NCBI RefSeq assembly: GCF_032854445.1
Contig: NW_027018296.1
Coordinates: 1 to 45,560 of the forward strand
DNA length: 45,560 nt
Direction of reading: 5' to 3'
Source of the DNA: Liolophura sinensis
Lineage: Eukaryota > Mollusca > Polyplacophora > Chitonida > Chitonidae
Under the pieces are notes generated by a model that saw only the letters and a list, made by a program, of their open reading frames with translations, made no database searches and was not told the DNA's origin. Shown piece after piece: positions 1-12,700 of this stretch. Each line of letters begins with the position of its first letter. The stretch's first letter is position 1. Made by a program: the position numbers and the translations under genes.

Positions 1-310
1 GCACTTAGAAGTAAGGCAATTGCTGTGTGAGTTAAATGGGCTTAGCCCAAAGATTTCAGGTCTTCTGGGCTACCGAAGGGCACATAACTTATAGTCAAAA
101 GTTCAATATAGTAATGACCAGTCGCGATTGTACAGAGTACAGTGTAGCCGATTTCAATTAACAAAAAGACCAGGCAAAAATGCAAAAGTGGAAAAAACTG
201 TTCCAGTGCTGCTGGTAAGAGGCTAATCCGACGTATTTTGTGACGAGAAATCGAATGGTGCAAAACCGCGTTGCTCTCCAACCTATACTTTTGGCTGTAG
301 CGACAATTGA
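1..310. repeat. Partial J-type monomer (left edge)
   Basis: This is the distal 310 bp of a monomer cut by the window edge. It carries J-type markers: GCTGTGTGAG in place of GCTGGGTGAG, TTCAGG after the GGGCTTAGCCC hairpin, GTTCAATATAG, and CCAACCTATAC in the tail. The same combination ends the J monomers at 5262 and 10764, and A follows it each time. The array therefore continues to the left with the same 10-mer order. Confidence 0.85.
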
Positions 311-3300
311 ATGATCATTGATGTCATAATCACGTGCCCCAGCAACGGCTCTTACTCCATGGAAACCAGGGATACTTGCAATTTTTTAACAGCTGCCGAT
401 GCCTGGCTCAATTCCGCATCTTTTGGCACCTTATAAATGTGGGTCAGTGTTTAGTTGTAGTTTTTACAGCAGACTGTATCAAGTACCTTGTGTTTTTTAT
501 GTACAAATGGTCTGGTTTTTCTACACGTAGATAAAGACATTGAGATTGTCTTGCACTTAGAAGTAAGGCAATTGCTGGGTGAGTTAAATGGGCTTAGCCC
601 AAAGATTTGACGTCTTCTGGGCTACCGAAGGGCACATAACTTATAGTCAAAAGTTGAATATAGTAATGACCAGTCGCGATTGTACAGAGTACAGTGTAGC
701 CGATTTCAATTAACAAAAAGACCAGGCAAAAATGCAAAAGTGTAAAAAACTGTTCCAGTGCTGCTGGTAAGAGGCTAATCCGACGTATTTTGTGACGAGA
801 AATCGAATGGTGCAAACCGCGTTGCTCTCCGACCAATACTTTCGGCTGTAGTGACAATTATATGATCATTGATGTCATAATCACATGCCCAGCAACGGCT
901 CTTACTCCATGGAAACCAGGGAAATTTGCAATTTTTCAACAGCTGCCGATTTCTGGCTCAATTCCGCAATCTTTTGGCACCTTATTCATGTGGGTCTGTG
1001 GTCAGTTGTACTTTTTACAGCAGACTGTATCAAGTACCTTGTGTTTTTTATGTACAAATGGTCTGGTTTTTCTACACGTAGATAAAGACATTGAGATTGT
1101 CTTGACTTAGAAGTAAGGCAATTGCTAGGTGAGTTAAATGGGCTTAGCCCAAAGATTTGACGTCTTCTGGGCTACCGAAGGGCACACAACTTTTCGTCAA
1201 AAGTTGAATATAGTAATGACCAGTCGCGATTGTACAGAGTACAGTGTAGCCGATTTCAATTAACAAAAAGACCAGGTAAAAATGCAAGAGTGGAAAAACT
1301 GTTCAGTTGCTGCTGGTAAGAGGCTAATCCGACGTATTTTGTGACGAGAAATCGAATGGTGCAATCCGCGTTGCTCTCGGACTAATACTTTTGCCTGTAG
1401 TGACAATTGAATGATCATTTATGTCATAATCACGTGCCCAGCAACGGCTCTTACTCCATGGAAACCAGGGAAATTTGCAATTTTTCAACAGCTGCCGATG
1501 CCTGGCTCAATTCCGCATCTTTTGGCACCTTACTGAAGTGGGTCAGTGTTCAGTTGTACTTTTTACAGCAGACTGTATCAAGTACCTTGTGTTTTTCATG
1601 TACAAATGGTGTGGTTTTTTCTACACGTAGATAAAGACATTGAGATTGTCTTGCACTTAGAAGTAAGGCAATTGCTGGGTGAGTTAAATGGGCTTAGCCC
1701 AAAGATTCAGGTCTTCTGGGCTACCGAAGGGCACATAACTTATAGTCAAAAGTTGAATATAGTAATGACCAGTCGCGATTGTACAGAGTACAGTGTAGCC
1801 GATTTCAATTACAAAAAGACCAGGCAAAAATGCAAAAGTGGAAAAACTGTTCCAGTGCTGCTAGTAAGAGGCTAATTCGACGTATTTTGTGAGGAGAAAT
1901 CGAATGGTGCAAACCGCGTTGCTCTCCGACCAATACTTTTGGCTGTAGTGACAATTAATGATCATTTATGTCGTAATCACATGCCCAGCAACGGCTCTTA
2001 CTCCATGGAAACCAGGAAAAATTTGCAATTTTTCAACAGCTGCCGATTTCTGGCTCAATTCCGCATCTTTGGCACCTTATTCATGTGGGTCTGTGGTCAG
2101 TTGTACTTTTTACAGCAGACTGTATCAAGTACCTTGTTTTTTTTATGTACAAATGGTGTGGTTTTTCTACCGTAGATAAAGACATTGAGATTGTCTTCGA
2201 CATAGAAGTAAGGCAATTGCTGGGTGAGTTAAATGGGCTTAGCCCAAAGATTTGACGTCTTCTGATTTACCGAAGGGCACCATAACATATAGTCAAAAGT
2301 TGAATATAGTATTGACCAGTCGCGATGGTACATAGTACAGTGTAGCCGATTTCCAATTAACAAAAAGACCAGGCAAAAATGCAAAATTGGAAAAATTGTT
2401 CCAGTGCTGCTGGTAAGAGGCTAATCCCGACGTATTTTGTGACGAGAAATCGAATGGTGCAAACCGCGTTGCTCTCCGACCAATACTTTTGGCTGTCGTG
2501 ACAACTGAATGCTCATTTATGCCATAATCACGTGCGTAGCAACGGCTCTTACTCCATAAAAAACCAGGGAAATTTGCAATTTTTCAACAGCTGCCGATGC
2601 CTGGCTCAATTCCAAATCTTTTGGCACCTTACTGAAGTGGGTCAGTGTTCAGTTGTACTTTTTACAGCAGACTGCATCAAGTACCTTGTGTTTTTCACGT
2701 ACAAATGTGTGGTTTTTCTACACGTAGATAAGACATTGAGATTGTCTTGCACTTAGAAGTAAGGCAATTGCTGGGTGAGTTAAATGGGCTTAGCCGAAAG
2801 ATTTCAGGTCTTCTGGGCTACCGAAGGCCACATAACTTTCAGTCAAAAGTTGAATATAGTAATGACCAGTCGCGATTGTACAGAGTACAGTGTAGCCGAT
2901 TTCAATTAACAAAAAGACCAGGCAAAAATGCAAAAGTGGAAAAACTGTTCCAGTGCTGCTGGTAAGAGGCTAATCCGACGTATTTTGTGACGAGAAATCG
3001 AATGGTGCAAACCGCGTTGCTCTCCGACCAATACTTTTGGCTGTAGCGACAATTGAATGATCATTTATGTCATAATCACGTGCCCAGCAACGGCTCTTAC
3101 TCCATGGAAACTAGGGATATATGCAATTTTTTAACAGCTGCCGATGCCTGGCCCAATTCCGCATCTTTTGGCACCTTATAAATGTGGGTCAGTGTTTAGT
3201 TGTACTTTTTACAGTAGGACTGTATCAAGTACCTTGTGTTTTTTATGTACAAATGGTCTGGTTTTTCTACACGTAGATAAAGACATTGAGATTGTCTTGG

Positions 3301-5811
3301 ACTTAGAAGTAAGGCAATTGCTGGGTGAGTTAAATGGGCTTAGCCCAAAGATTTGACGTCTTCTGGGCTACCGAAGGGCACATAACTTATAGTCAAAAGT
3401 TGAATATAGTAATGACCAGTCGCGATTGTACAGAGTACAGTGTAGCCGGTTTCAATTAACAAAAAGACCAGGCAAAAATGCAAAAGTTAAAAAAACTGTT
3501 CCAGTGCTACTAGTAAGAGGCTAATCCGACGTATTTTGTGACGAGAAATCGAATGGTGCAAACCGCGTTGCTCTCCGACTAATACTTTTTTGCTGTAGTG
3601 ACAATTCAATGATCATTTATGCCATAATCACGTGCACAGCAACGGCTCTTACTCCATGGAAACCAGGGATATTTGCAATTTGTCAACAGCTGCCGATGCC
3701 TGGCTCAATTCCGAATCTTTTGGCACCTTACTGAAGTGGGCCAGTGTTCAGTTGTACTTTTTACAGCAGACTGTATCAAGTACCTTGTCGTTTTTCATGT
3801 ACAAATGGTGTGGTTTTTCTACACGTAGATAAAGACATTGAGATTGTCTTGCACTTAGAAGTAAGGCAATTGCTGGGTGAGTTAAATGGGCTTAGCCCAA
3901 AGATTTGACGTCTTCTGGGCTACCGAAGGGCACATAACATATAGTCAAAATTTGAATATAGTAATGACCAGTCGCGATGGTACGTAGTACAGTGTAGCCG
4001 ATTTCAACTAACAAAAAGACCAGGCAAAAATGCAAAATTGGAAAAATTGTTCCAGTGCTGCTGGTAAGAGGCTAATCCGACGTATTTTGTGACGAGAAAT
4101 CGAATGGTGCAAACCGCGTTGCTCTCCGACCAATACTTTTGGCTGTAGTGACAATTGAATGATCATTTATGTCATAATCACGTGCACAGCAACGGCTCTT
4201 ACTCCATGGAAACCAGGGAAATTTGCAATTTTTCAACAGCTGCCGATTCCTGGCTCAATTCCGCATCTTTTGGCACCTTATTCATGTTGGTCTGTGTCTG
4301 TGGTCAGTTGTATTTTTTACAGCAGACTGTATCAAGTACCTTGTGTTTTTTATGTACAAATGGTCTGGTTTTTCTACACGTAGATAAAGACATTGAGATT
4401 GTCTTGCTCTTAGAAGTAAGGCAATTGCTGGGTGAGTTAAATGGGCTTAGCCGAAAGATTTGACGTCTTCTGGGCTACCGAAGGGCACATAACTTATAGT
4501 CAAAAGTTGAATATAGTAATGACCAGTCGCGATTGTACAGAGTACAGTGTAGCCGATTTCAATTAACAAAAAGACCGGGCAAAAATGCAAAAGTGGAAAA
4601 ACTCTTCCAGTGCTGCTGGTAAGAGGCTAATCCGACGTATTTTGTGACGAGAAATCGAATGGTGTAAACCGCGTTGCTCTCCGACCAATACTTTTGGCTG
4701 TAGCGACAATTGAATGATCATTGATGTCATAATCACGTGCCCAGCAACGGCTCTTACTCCATGGAAACCAGGGATATTTGCAATTTTTAACAGCTGCCGA
4801 TGCCTGGCCCAATTGCGAATCTTTTGGCACCATATAAATGTGGGTCAGTGTTCAGTTGTACTTTTACAGCAGACTGTATCAAGTACCTTGTGTTTTTCAT
4901 GTACAAATGGTCTGGTTTTTCTACACGTAGATAAAGACATTGAGATTTTCTTCGACTTAGAAGTAAGGCAATTGCTGGGTGAGTTAAATGGGCTTAGCCC
5001 AAAGATTTGACGTCTTCTGAGCTACCGAAAGGCACATAACATATAGTCAAAAGTTGAACATAGTAATGACCAGTCGCGATGGTACATGGTACAGTGTAGC
5101 CGATTTCAATTAACAAAAAGACCAGGCAAAAATGCAAAAAGTGGAAAAACTGTTGCAGTGCTGCTGGTAAGAGGCTAATCCGACGTATTTTGTGACGACA
5201 AATCGAATGGTGCAAACCGCGTTGCTCTCCGACCAATACTTTTGGCTGTAGCGACAATTGAATGATCATTTATGTCATAATCACGTGCACAGCAACGGCT
5301 CTTACTCCATGGAAACCAGGGAAATTTGCAATTTGTCAACAGCTGCCGATGCCTGGCTCAATTCCGAATCTTTTGGCACCTGACTGAGTGGGCCAGTGTT
5401 CAGTTGTACTTTTTACAGCAGACTGTATCAAGTACCCTGTGTTTTTTATGTACAAATGGTGTGGTTTTTCTACACGTAGATAAAGACATTGAGATTGTCT
5501 TGCACTTAGAAGTAAGGCAATTGCTGTGTGAGTTAAATGGGCTTAGCCCAAAGATTTCAGGTCTTCTGGGCTACCGAAGGGCACATAACCTTATAGTCAA
5601 AAGTTCAATATAGTAATGACCAGTCGCGATTGTACAGAGTACAGTGTAGCCGATTTCAATTAACAAAAAGACCAGGCAAAAATGCAAAAGTGGAAAAACT
5701 GTTCCAGTGCTGCTGGTAAGAGGCTAATCCGACGTATTTTGTGACGAGAAATCGAATGGTGCAAACCGCGTTGCTCCTCCAACCTATACTTTTGGCTGTA
5801 GCGACAATTGA
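311..5811. repeat. 10-mer HOR copy 1: A-B-C-D-E-F/P-G-H-I-J
   Basis: Ten monomers start near 311 (A), 862 (B), 1411 (C), 1958 (D), 2509 (E), 3057 (F/P hybrid), 3609 (G), 4159 (H), 4714 (I) and 5262 (J). Markers: A has GGGATACTTG and GTTGTAGTTTTT; B has TATATGATCATTGATG and CACATGC; D has GTCGTAATCACATGC and a long T run; E starts ATGCTCATT with GTGCGTAGC; G and J have GTGCACAGC with AATTTGTCAAC; H has a GATTCCTGG and TTATTCATGTTGG pair; I has CCCAATTGCGAATC. The second copy, about 5501 bp downstream, has the same order. This stretch carries more single-base length changes than later blocks. Confidence 0.92.
4291..4302. repeat. 6-bp tandem microduplication TCTGTG x2 in an H monomer
   Basis: The H monomer starting at 4159 reads TCTGTGTCTGTGG where the H copies at 9665 and 29983 read TCTGTGG. 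The six extra bases account for its 555-bp length (4159 to 4714). It looks like a local slippage duplication private to this copy. Confidence 0.85.
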
Positions 5812-8800
5812 ATGATCATTGATGTCATAATCACGTGCCCAGCAACGGCTCTTACTCCATGGAAACCAGGGATACTTGCAATTTTTTAACAGCTGCCGAT
5901 GCCTGGCTCAATTCCGCATCTTTTGGCACCCTATAAATGTGGGTCAGTGTTTAGTTGTAGTTTTTACAGCAGACTGTATCAAGTACCTTGTGTTTTTTAT
6001 GTACAAATGGTCTGGTTTTTCTACACGTAGATAAAGACATTGAGATTGTCTTGCACTTAGAAGTAAGGCAATTGCTGGGTGAGTTAAATGGGCTTAGCCC
6101 AAAGATTTGACGTCTTCTGGGCTACCGAAGGGCACATAACTTATAGTCAAAAGTTGAATATAGTAATGACCAGTCGCGATTGTACAGAGTACAGTGTAGC
6201 CGATTTCAATTAACAAAAAGACCAGGCAAAAATGCAAAAGTGTAAAAACTGTTCCAGTGCTGCTGGTAAGAGGCTAATCCGACGTATTTTGTGACGAGAA
6301 ATCGAATGGTGCAAACCGCGTTGCTCTCCGACCAATACTTTTGGCTGTAGTGACAATTATATGATCATTGATGTCATAATCACATGCCCAGCAACGGCTC
6401 TTACTCCATGGAAACCAGGGAAATTTGCAATTTTTCAACAGCTGCCGATTTCTGGCTCAATTCCGCATCTTTTGGCACCTTATTCATGTGGGTCTGTGGT
6501 CAGTTGTACTTTTTACAGCAGACTGTATCAAGTACCTTGTGTTTTTTATGTACAAATGGTCTGGTTTTTTCTACACGTAGATAAAGACATTGAGATTGTC
6601 CTTGGACTTAGAAGTAAGGCAATTGCTAGGTGAGTTAAATGGGCTTAGCCCAAAGATTTGACGTCTTCTGGGCTACCGAAGGGCACACAACTTTTCGTCA
6701 AAAGTTGAATATAGTAATGACCAGTCGCGATTGTACAGAGTACAGTGTAGCCGATTTCAATTAACAAAAAGACCAGGTAAAAATGCAAGAGTGGAAAAAC
6801 TGTTCCAGTTGCTGCTGGTAAGAGGCTAATCCGACGTATTTTGTGACGAGAAATCGAATGGTGCAATCCGCGTTGCTCTCGGACTAATACTTTTGCCTGT
6901 AGTGACAATTGAATGATCATTTATGTCATAATCACGTGCCCAGCAACGGCTCTTACTCCATGGAAACCAGGGAAATTTGCAATTTTTCAACAGCTGCCGA
7001 TGCCTGGCTCAATTCCGCATCTTTTGGCACCTTACTGAAGTGGGGTCAGTGTTCAGTTGTACTTTTTACAGCAGACTGTATCAAGTACCTTGTGTTTTTC
7101 ATGTACAAATGGTGTGGTTTTTCTACACGTAGATAAAGACATTGAGATTGTCTTGCACTTAGAAGTAAGGCAATTGCTGGGTGAGTTAAATGGGCTTAGC
7201 CCAAAGATTTCAGGTCTTCTGGGCTACCGAAGGGCACATAACTTATAGTCAAAAGTTGAATATAGTAATGACCAGTCGCGATTGTACAGAGTACAGTGTA
7301 GCCGATTTCAATTAACAAAAAGACCAGGCAAAAATGCAAAAGTGGAAAAACTGTTCCAGTGCTGCTAGTAAGAGGCTAATCGACGTATTTTGTGAGGAGA
7401 AATCGAATGTGCAAACCGCGTTGCTCTCCGACCAATACTTTTGGCTGTAGTGACAATTAAATGATCATTTATGTCGTAATCACATGCCCAGCAACGGCTC
7501 TTACTCCATGGAAACGCAGGAAAATTTGCAATTTTTCAACAGCTGCCGATTTCTGGCTCAATTCCGCATCTTTTGGCACCTTATTCATGTGGGGTCTGTG
7601 GTCAGTTGTACTTTTTACAGCAGACTGTATCAAGTACCTTGTTTTTTTTATGTACAAATGGTGTGGTTTTTCTACACGTAGATAAAGACATTGAGATTGT
7701 CTTCGACATAGAAGTAAGGCAATTGCTGGGTGAGTTAAATGGGCTTAGCCCAAAGATTTGACGTCTTCTGATTTACCGAAGGGCACATAACATATAGTCA
7801 AAAGTTGAATATAGTATTTGACCAGTCGCGATGGTACATAGTACAGTGTAGCCGATTTCAATTAACAAAAAGACCAGGCAAAAATGCAAAATTGGAAAAA
7901 TTGTTCCAGTGCTGCTGGTAAGAGGCTAATCCGACGTATTTTGTGACGAGAAATCGAATGGTGCAAACCGCGTTGCTCTCCGACCAATACTTTTGGCTGT
8001 CGTGACAACTGAATGCTCATTTATGCCATAATCACGTGCGTAGCAACGGCTCTTACTCCATAAAAAACCAGGGAAAATTTGCAATTTTTCAACAGCTGCC
8101 GATGCCTGGCTCAATTCCAAATCTTTTGGCACCTTACTGAAGTGGGTCAGTGTTCAGTTGTACTTTTTACAGCAGACTGCATCAAGTACCTTGTGTTTTT
8201 CACGTACAAATGGTGTGGTTTTTCTACACGTAGATAAAGACATTGAGATTGTCTTGCACTTAGAAGTAAGGCATTGCTGGGTGAGTTAATGGGCTTAGCC
8301 GAAAGATTTCAGGGTCTTCTGGGCTACCGAAGGCCACATAACTTTCAGTCAAAAGTTGAAATATAGTAATGACCAGTCGCGATTGTACAGAGGTACAGTG
8401 TAGCCGATTTCAATTAACAAAAAGACCAGGCAAAAATGCAAAAGTGGAAAAACTGTTCCAGTGCTGCTGGTAAGAGGCTAATCCGACGTATTTTGTGACG
8501 AGAAATCGAATGGTGCAAACCGCGTTGCTCTCCGACCACTTTTGGCTGTAGCGACAATTGAATGATCATTTATGTCATAATCACGTGCCCAGCAACGGCT
8601 CTTACTCCATGGAAACTAGGGATATATGCAATTTTTTAACAGCTGCCGATGCCTGGCCCAATTCCGCATCTTTTGGCACCTTATAAATGTGGGTCAGTGT
8701 TTAGTTGTACTTTTTACAGTAGACTGTATCAAGTACCTTGTGTTTTTTATGTACAAATGGTCTGGTTTTTCTACACGTAGATAAAGACATTGAGATTGTC

Positions 8801-11312
8801 TTGGACTTAGAAGTAAGGCAATTGCTGGGTGAGTTAAATGGGCTTAGCCCAAAGATTTGACGTCTTCTGGGCTACCGAAGGGCACATAACTTATAGTCAA
8901 AAGTTGAATATAGTAATGACCAGTCGCGATTGTACAGAGTACAGTGTAGCCGGTTTCAATTAACAAAAAGACCAGGCAAAAATGCAAAAGTTAAAAAACT
9001 GTTCCTGTGCTACTAGTAAGAGGCTAATCCGACGTATTTTGTGACGAGAAATCGAATGGTGCAAACCGCGTTGCTCTCCGACTAATACTTTTTGCTGTAG
9101 CGACAATTCAATGATCATTTATGCCATAATCACGTGCACAGCAACGGCTCTTACTCCATGGAAACCAGGGGATATTTGCAATTTGTCAACAGCTGCCGAT
9201 GCCTGGCTACAATTCCGAATCTTTTGGCACCCTTACTGAAGTGGGCCAGTGTTCAGTTGTACTTTTTACAGCAGACTGTATCAAGTACCTTGTGTTTTTC
9301 ATGTACAAATGGTGTGGTTTTTCTACACGTAGATAAAGACATTGAGATTGTCTTGCACTTAGAAGTAAGGCAATTGCTGGGTGAGTTAAATGGGCTTAGC
9401 CCAAAGATTTCAGGTCTTCTGGGCTTACCGAAGGGCACATAACATATAGTCAAAAGTTGAATATAGTAATGACCAGTCGCGATGGTACGTAGTACAGTGT
9501 AGCCGATTTCAACTAACAAAAAGACCAGGCAAAAATGCAAAATTGGAAAAATTGTTCCAGTGCTGCTGGTAAGAGGCTAATCCGACGTATTTTGTGACGA
9601 GAAATCGAATGGTGCAAAACCGCGTTGCTCTCCGACCAATACTTTTGGCTGTAGTGACAATTGAATGATCATTGATGTCATAATCACGTGCACAGCAACG
9701 GCTCTTACTCCATGGAAACCAGGGAAATTTGCAATTTTTCAAACAGCTGCCGATTCCTGGCTCAATTCCGCATCTTTTGGCACCTTATTCATGTTGGTCT
9801 GTGGTCAGTTGTATTTTTTACAGCAGACTGTATCAGTACCTTGTGTTTTTATGTACAAATGGTCTGGTTTTTTCTACACGTAGATAAAGACACATTGAGA
9901 TTGTCTTGCTCTTAGAAGTAAGGCAATTGCTGGGTGAGTTAAATGGGCTTAGCCGAAAGATTTGACGTCTTCTGGGCTACCGAAGGGCACATAACTTATA
10001 GTCAAAAGTTGAATATAGTAATGACCAGTCGCGATTGTACAGAGTACAGTGTAGCCGATTTCAATTAACAAAAAGACCGGGCAAAAATGCAAAAGTGGAA
10101 AAAACTCTTCCAGTGCTGCTGGTAAGAGGCTAATCCGACGTATTTTGTGACGAGAAATCGAATGGTGCAAACCGCGTTGCTCTCCGACCAATACTTTTGG
10201 CTGTAGCGACAATTGAATGATCATTGATGTCATAATCACGTGCCCAGCAACGGCTCTTACTCCATGGAAACCAGGGATATTTGCAATTTTTAACAGCTGC
10301 CGATGCCTGGCCCAATTGCGAATCTTTGGCACCATATAAATGTGGGTCAGTGTTCAGTTGTACTTTTTACAGCAGACTGTATCAAGTACCTTGTGTTTTT
10401 CATGTACAAATGGTCTGGTTTTTCTACACGTAGATAAAGACATTTAGGTTTTTTTCGACTTAGAAGTAAGGCAATTGCTGGGTGAGTTAAATGGGCTTAG
10501 CCCAAAGATTTGACGTCTTCTGAGCTACCGAAAGGCACATAACATATAGTCAAAAGTTGAACATAGTAATGACCAGTCGCGATGGTACATGGTACAGTGT
10601 AGCCGATTTCAATTAACAAAAAGACCAGGCAGAAATGCAAAAGTGGAAAAACTGTTGCAGTGCTGCTGGTAAGAGGCTAATCCGACGTATTTTGTGACGA
10701 CAAATCGAATGGTGCAAACCGCGTTGCTCTCCGACCAATACTTTTGGCTGTAGCGACAATTGAATGATCATTTATGTCATAATCACGTGCACAGCAACGG
10801 CTCTTACTCCATGGAAACCAGGGAAATTTGCAATTTGTCAACAGCTGCCGATGCCTGGCTGAATTCCGAATCTTTTGGCACCTGACTGAAGTGGGCCAGT
10901 GTTCAGTTGTACTTTTTACAGCAGACTGTATCAAGTACCCTGTGTTTTTTATGTACAAATGGTGTGGTTTTTCTACACGTAGATAAAGACATTGAGATTG
11001 TCTTGCACTTAGAAGTAAGGCAATTGCTGTGTGAGTTAAATGGGCTTAGCCCAAAGATTTCAGGTCTTCTGGGCTACCGAAGGGCACATAACTTATAGTC
11101 AAAAGTTCAATATAGTAATGACCAGTCGCGATTGTACAGAGTACAGTGTAGCCGATTTCAATTAACAAAAAGACCAGGCAAAAATGCAAAAGTGGAAAAA
11201 CTGTTCCAGTGCTGCTGGTAAGAGGCTAATCCGACGTATTTTGTGACGAGAAATCGAATGGTGCAAACCGCGTTGCTCTCCAACCTATACTTTTGGCTGT
11301 AGCGACAATTGA
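5812..11312. repeat. 10-mer HOR copy 2: A-B-C-D-E-F/P-G-H-I-J
   Basis: The ten monomers start near 5812 (A), 6361 (B), 6913 (C), 7461 (D), 8012 (E), 8562 (F/P), 9111 (G), 9665 (H), 10217 (I) and 10764 (J). All markers match the first 10-mer, displaced by about 5501 bp. The copies differ by scattered single-base indels, many in homopolymers (for example AGTGGGGTCAG near 7040, GGCATTGCTGG near 8272), and by a CAG/GAC switch in G near 9410. The loss of about three bases in CCGACCACTTTTGG near 8533 is the largest length change. Confidence 0.92.
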
Positions 11313-12556
11313 ATGATCATTGATGTCATAATCACGTGCCCAGCAACGGCTCTTACTCCATGGAAACCAGGGATACTTGCAATTTTTTAACAGCTGCCGA
11401 TGCCTGGCTCAATTCCGCATCTTTTGGCACCTTATAAATGTGGGTCAGTGTTTAGTTGTAGTTTTTACAGCAGACTGTATCAAGTACCTTGTGTTTTTTA
11501 TGTACAAATGGTCTGGTTTTTCTACACGTAGATAAAGACATTGAGATTGTCTTGCACTTAGAAGTAAGGCAATTGCTGGGTGAGTTAAATGGGCTTAGCC
11601 CAAAGATTTCAGGTCTTCTGGGCTACCGAAGGGCACATAACTTATAGTCAAAAGTTGAATATAGTAATGACCAGTCGCGATTGTACAGAGTACAGTGTAG
11701 CCGATTTCAATTAACAAAAAGACCAGGCAAAAATGCAAAAGTGTAAAAACTGTTCCAGTGCTGCTGGTAAGAGGCTAATCCGACGTATTTTGTGACGAGA
11801 AATCGAATGGTGCAAACCGCGTTGCTCTCCGACCAATACTTTCGGCTGTAGTGACAATTATATGATCATTGATGTCATAATCACATGCCCAGCAACGGCT
11901 CTTACTCCATGGAAACCAGGGAAATTTGCAATTTTTCAACAGCTGCCGATTTCTGGCTCAATTCCGCATCTTTTGGCACCTTATTCATGTGGGTCTGTGG
12001 TCAGTTGTACTTTTTACAGCAGACTGTATCAAGTACCTTGTGTTTTTTATGTACAAATGGTCTGGTTTTTCTACACGTAGATAAAGACATTGAGATTGTC
12101 TTGGACTTAGAAGTAAGGCAATTGCTAGGTGAGTTAAATGGGCTTAGCCCAAAGATTTGACGTCTTCTGGGCTACCGAAGGGCACACAACTTATAGTCAA
12201 AAGTTGAATATAGTAATGACCAGTCGCGATTGTACAGAGTACAGTGTAGCCGATTTCAATTAACAAAAAGACCAGGTAAAAATGCAAGAGTGGAAAAACT
12301 GTTCCAGTTGCTGCTGGTAAGAGGCTAATCCGACGTATTTTGTGACGAGAAATCGAATGGTGCAATCCGCGTTGCTCTCGGACTAATACTTTTGCCTGTA
12401 GTGACAATTGAATGATCATTTATGTCATAATCACGTGCCCAGCAACGGCTCTTACTCCATGGAAACCAGGGAAATTTGCAATTTTTCAACAGCAGCCGAT
12501 GCCTGGCTCAATTCCGCATCTTTTGGCACCTTACTGAAGTGGGTCAGTGTTCAGTT

Positions 12557-12586
12557 GTACTTTTTACAGCAGACTGTATCAAGTAC
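12557..12586. repeat. Conserved 30-nt quasi-palindrome (exemplar copy)
   Basis: The arms GTACTT-tt-TACAG and CTGTA-tc-AAGTAC can pair at 11 of 13 positions around a CAGA loop. It occurs at offset about 146 in almost every monomer. It is lost where the inverted segment replaces the centre of one N' monomer and is weakened by ACAGTAG in P and F/P monomers and by CTGCATC in E. It is the strongest dyad in the monomer. No protein-binding role can be read from sequence alone. Confidence 0.8.
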
Positions 12587-12613
12587 CTTGTGTTTTTCAT
12601 GTACAAATGGTGT

Positions 12614-12652
12614 GGTTTTTCTACACGTAGATAAAGACATTGAGATTGTCTT
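12614..12652. repeat. Most conserved block of the monomer (exemplar copy)
   Basis: The stretch GGTTTTTCTACACGTAGATA and the following AAGACATTGAGATTGTCTT is almost invariant between types, with only rare changes (ACATGTAG at 17577, ATATAGAC in Q). It includes CTACACGTAG, itself an eight-of-ten dyad around CACGTG-like sequence. Several hybrid-monomer breakpoints map to this block or include it. Whether the conservation reflects protein binding or repeated exchange is open. Confidence 0.7.
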
Positions 12653-12689
12653 GCACTTAGAAGTAAGGCAATTGCTGGGTGAGTTAAAT

Positions 12690-12700
12690 GGGCTTAGCCC
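12690..12700. repeat. Conserved GGGCTTAGCCC hairpin (exemplar copy)
   Basis: This perfect five-base inverted repeat with a one-base centre lies at offset about 279 in nearly all monomers. E, H and N-derived copies show small changes such as TAGCCGAAAG or GGTCTTAGCCC. It is the centre of symmetry of the large palindrome at 25713-26037, so it may be where a strand folded back. Confidence 0.85.

Noticed and set aside
9949-10335. Minus-strand open frame of 128 codons, with 91-codon relatives in many monomers and a hydrophobic stretch
   Set aside because: The hydrophobicity comes from reading A-rich and T-rich satellite on the opposite strand. The frame is broken differently in other monomers, has no recognisable domain, and overlaps the plus-strand frames in the same DNA.
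10440-10460. Telomere-like TTTAGG next to a T run
   Set aside because: It is a single occurrence caused by substitutions in one monomer, not a tandem telomeric repeat.
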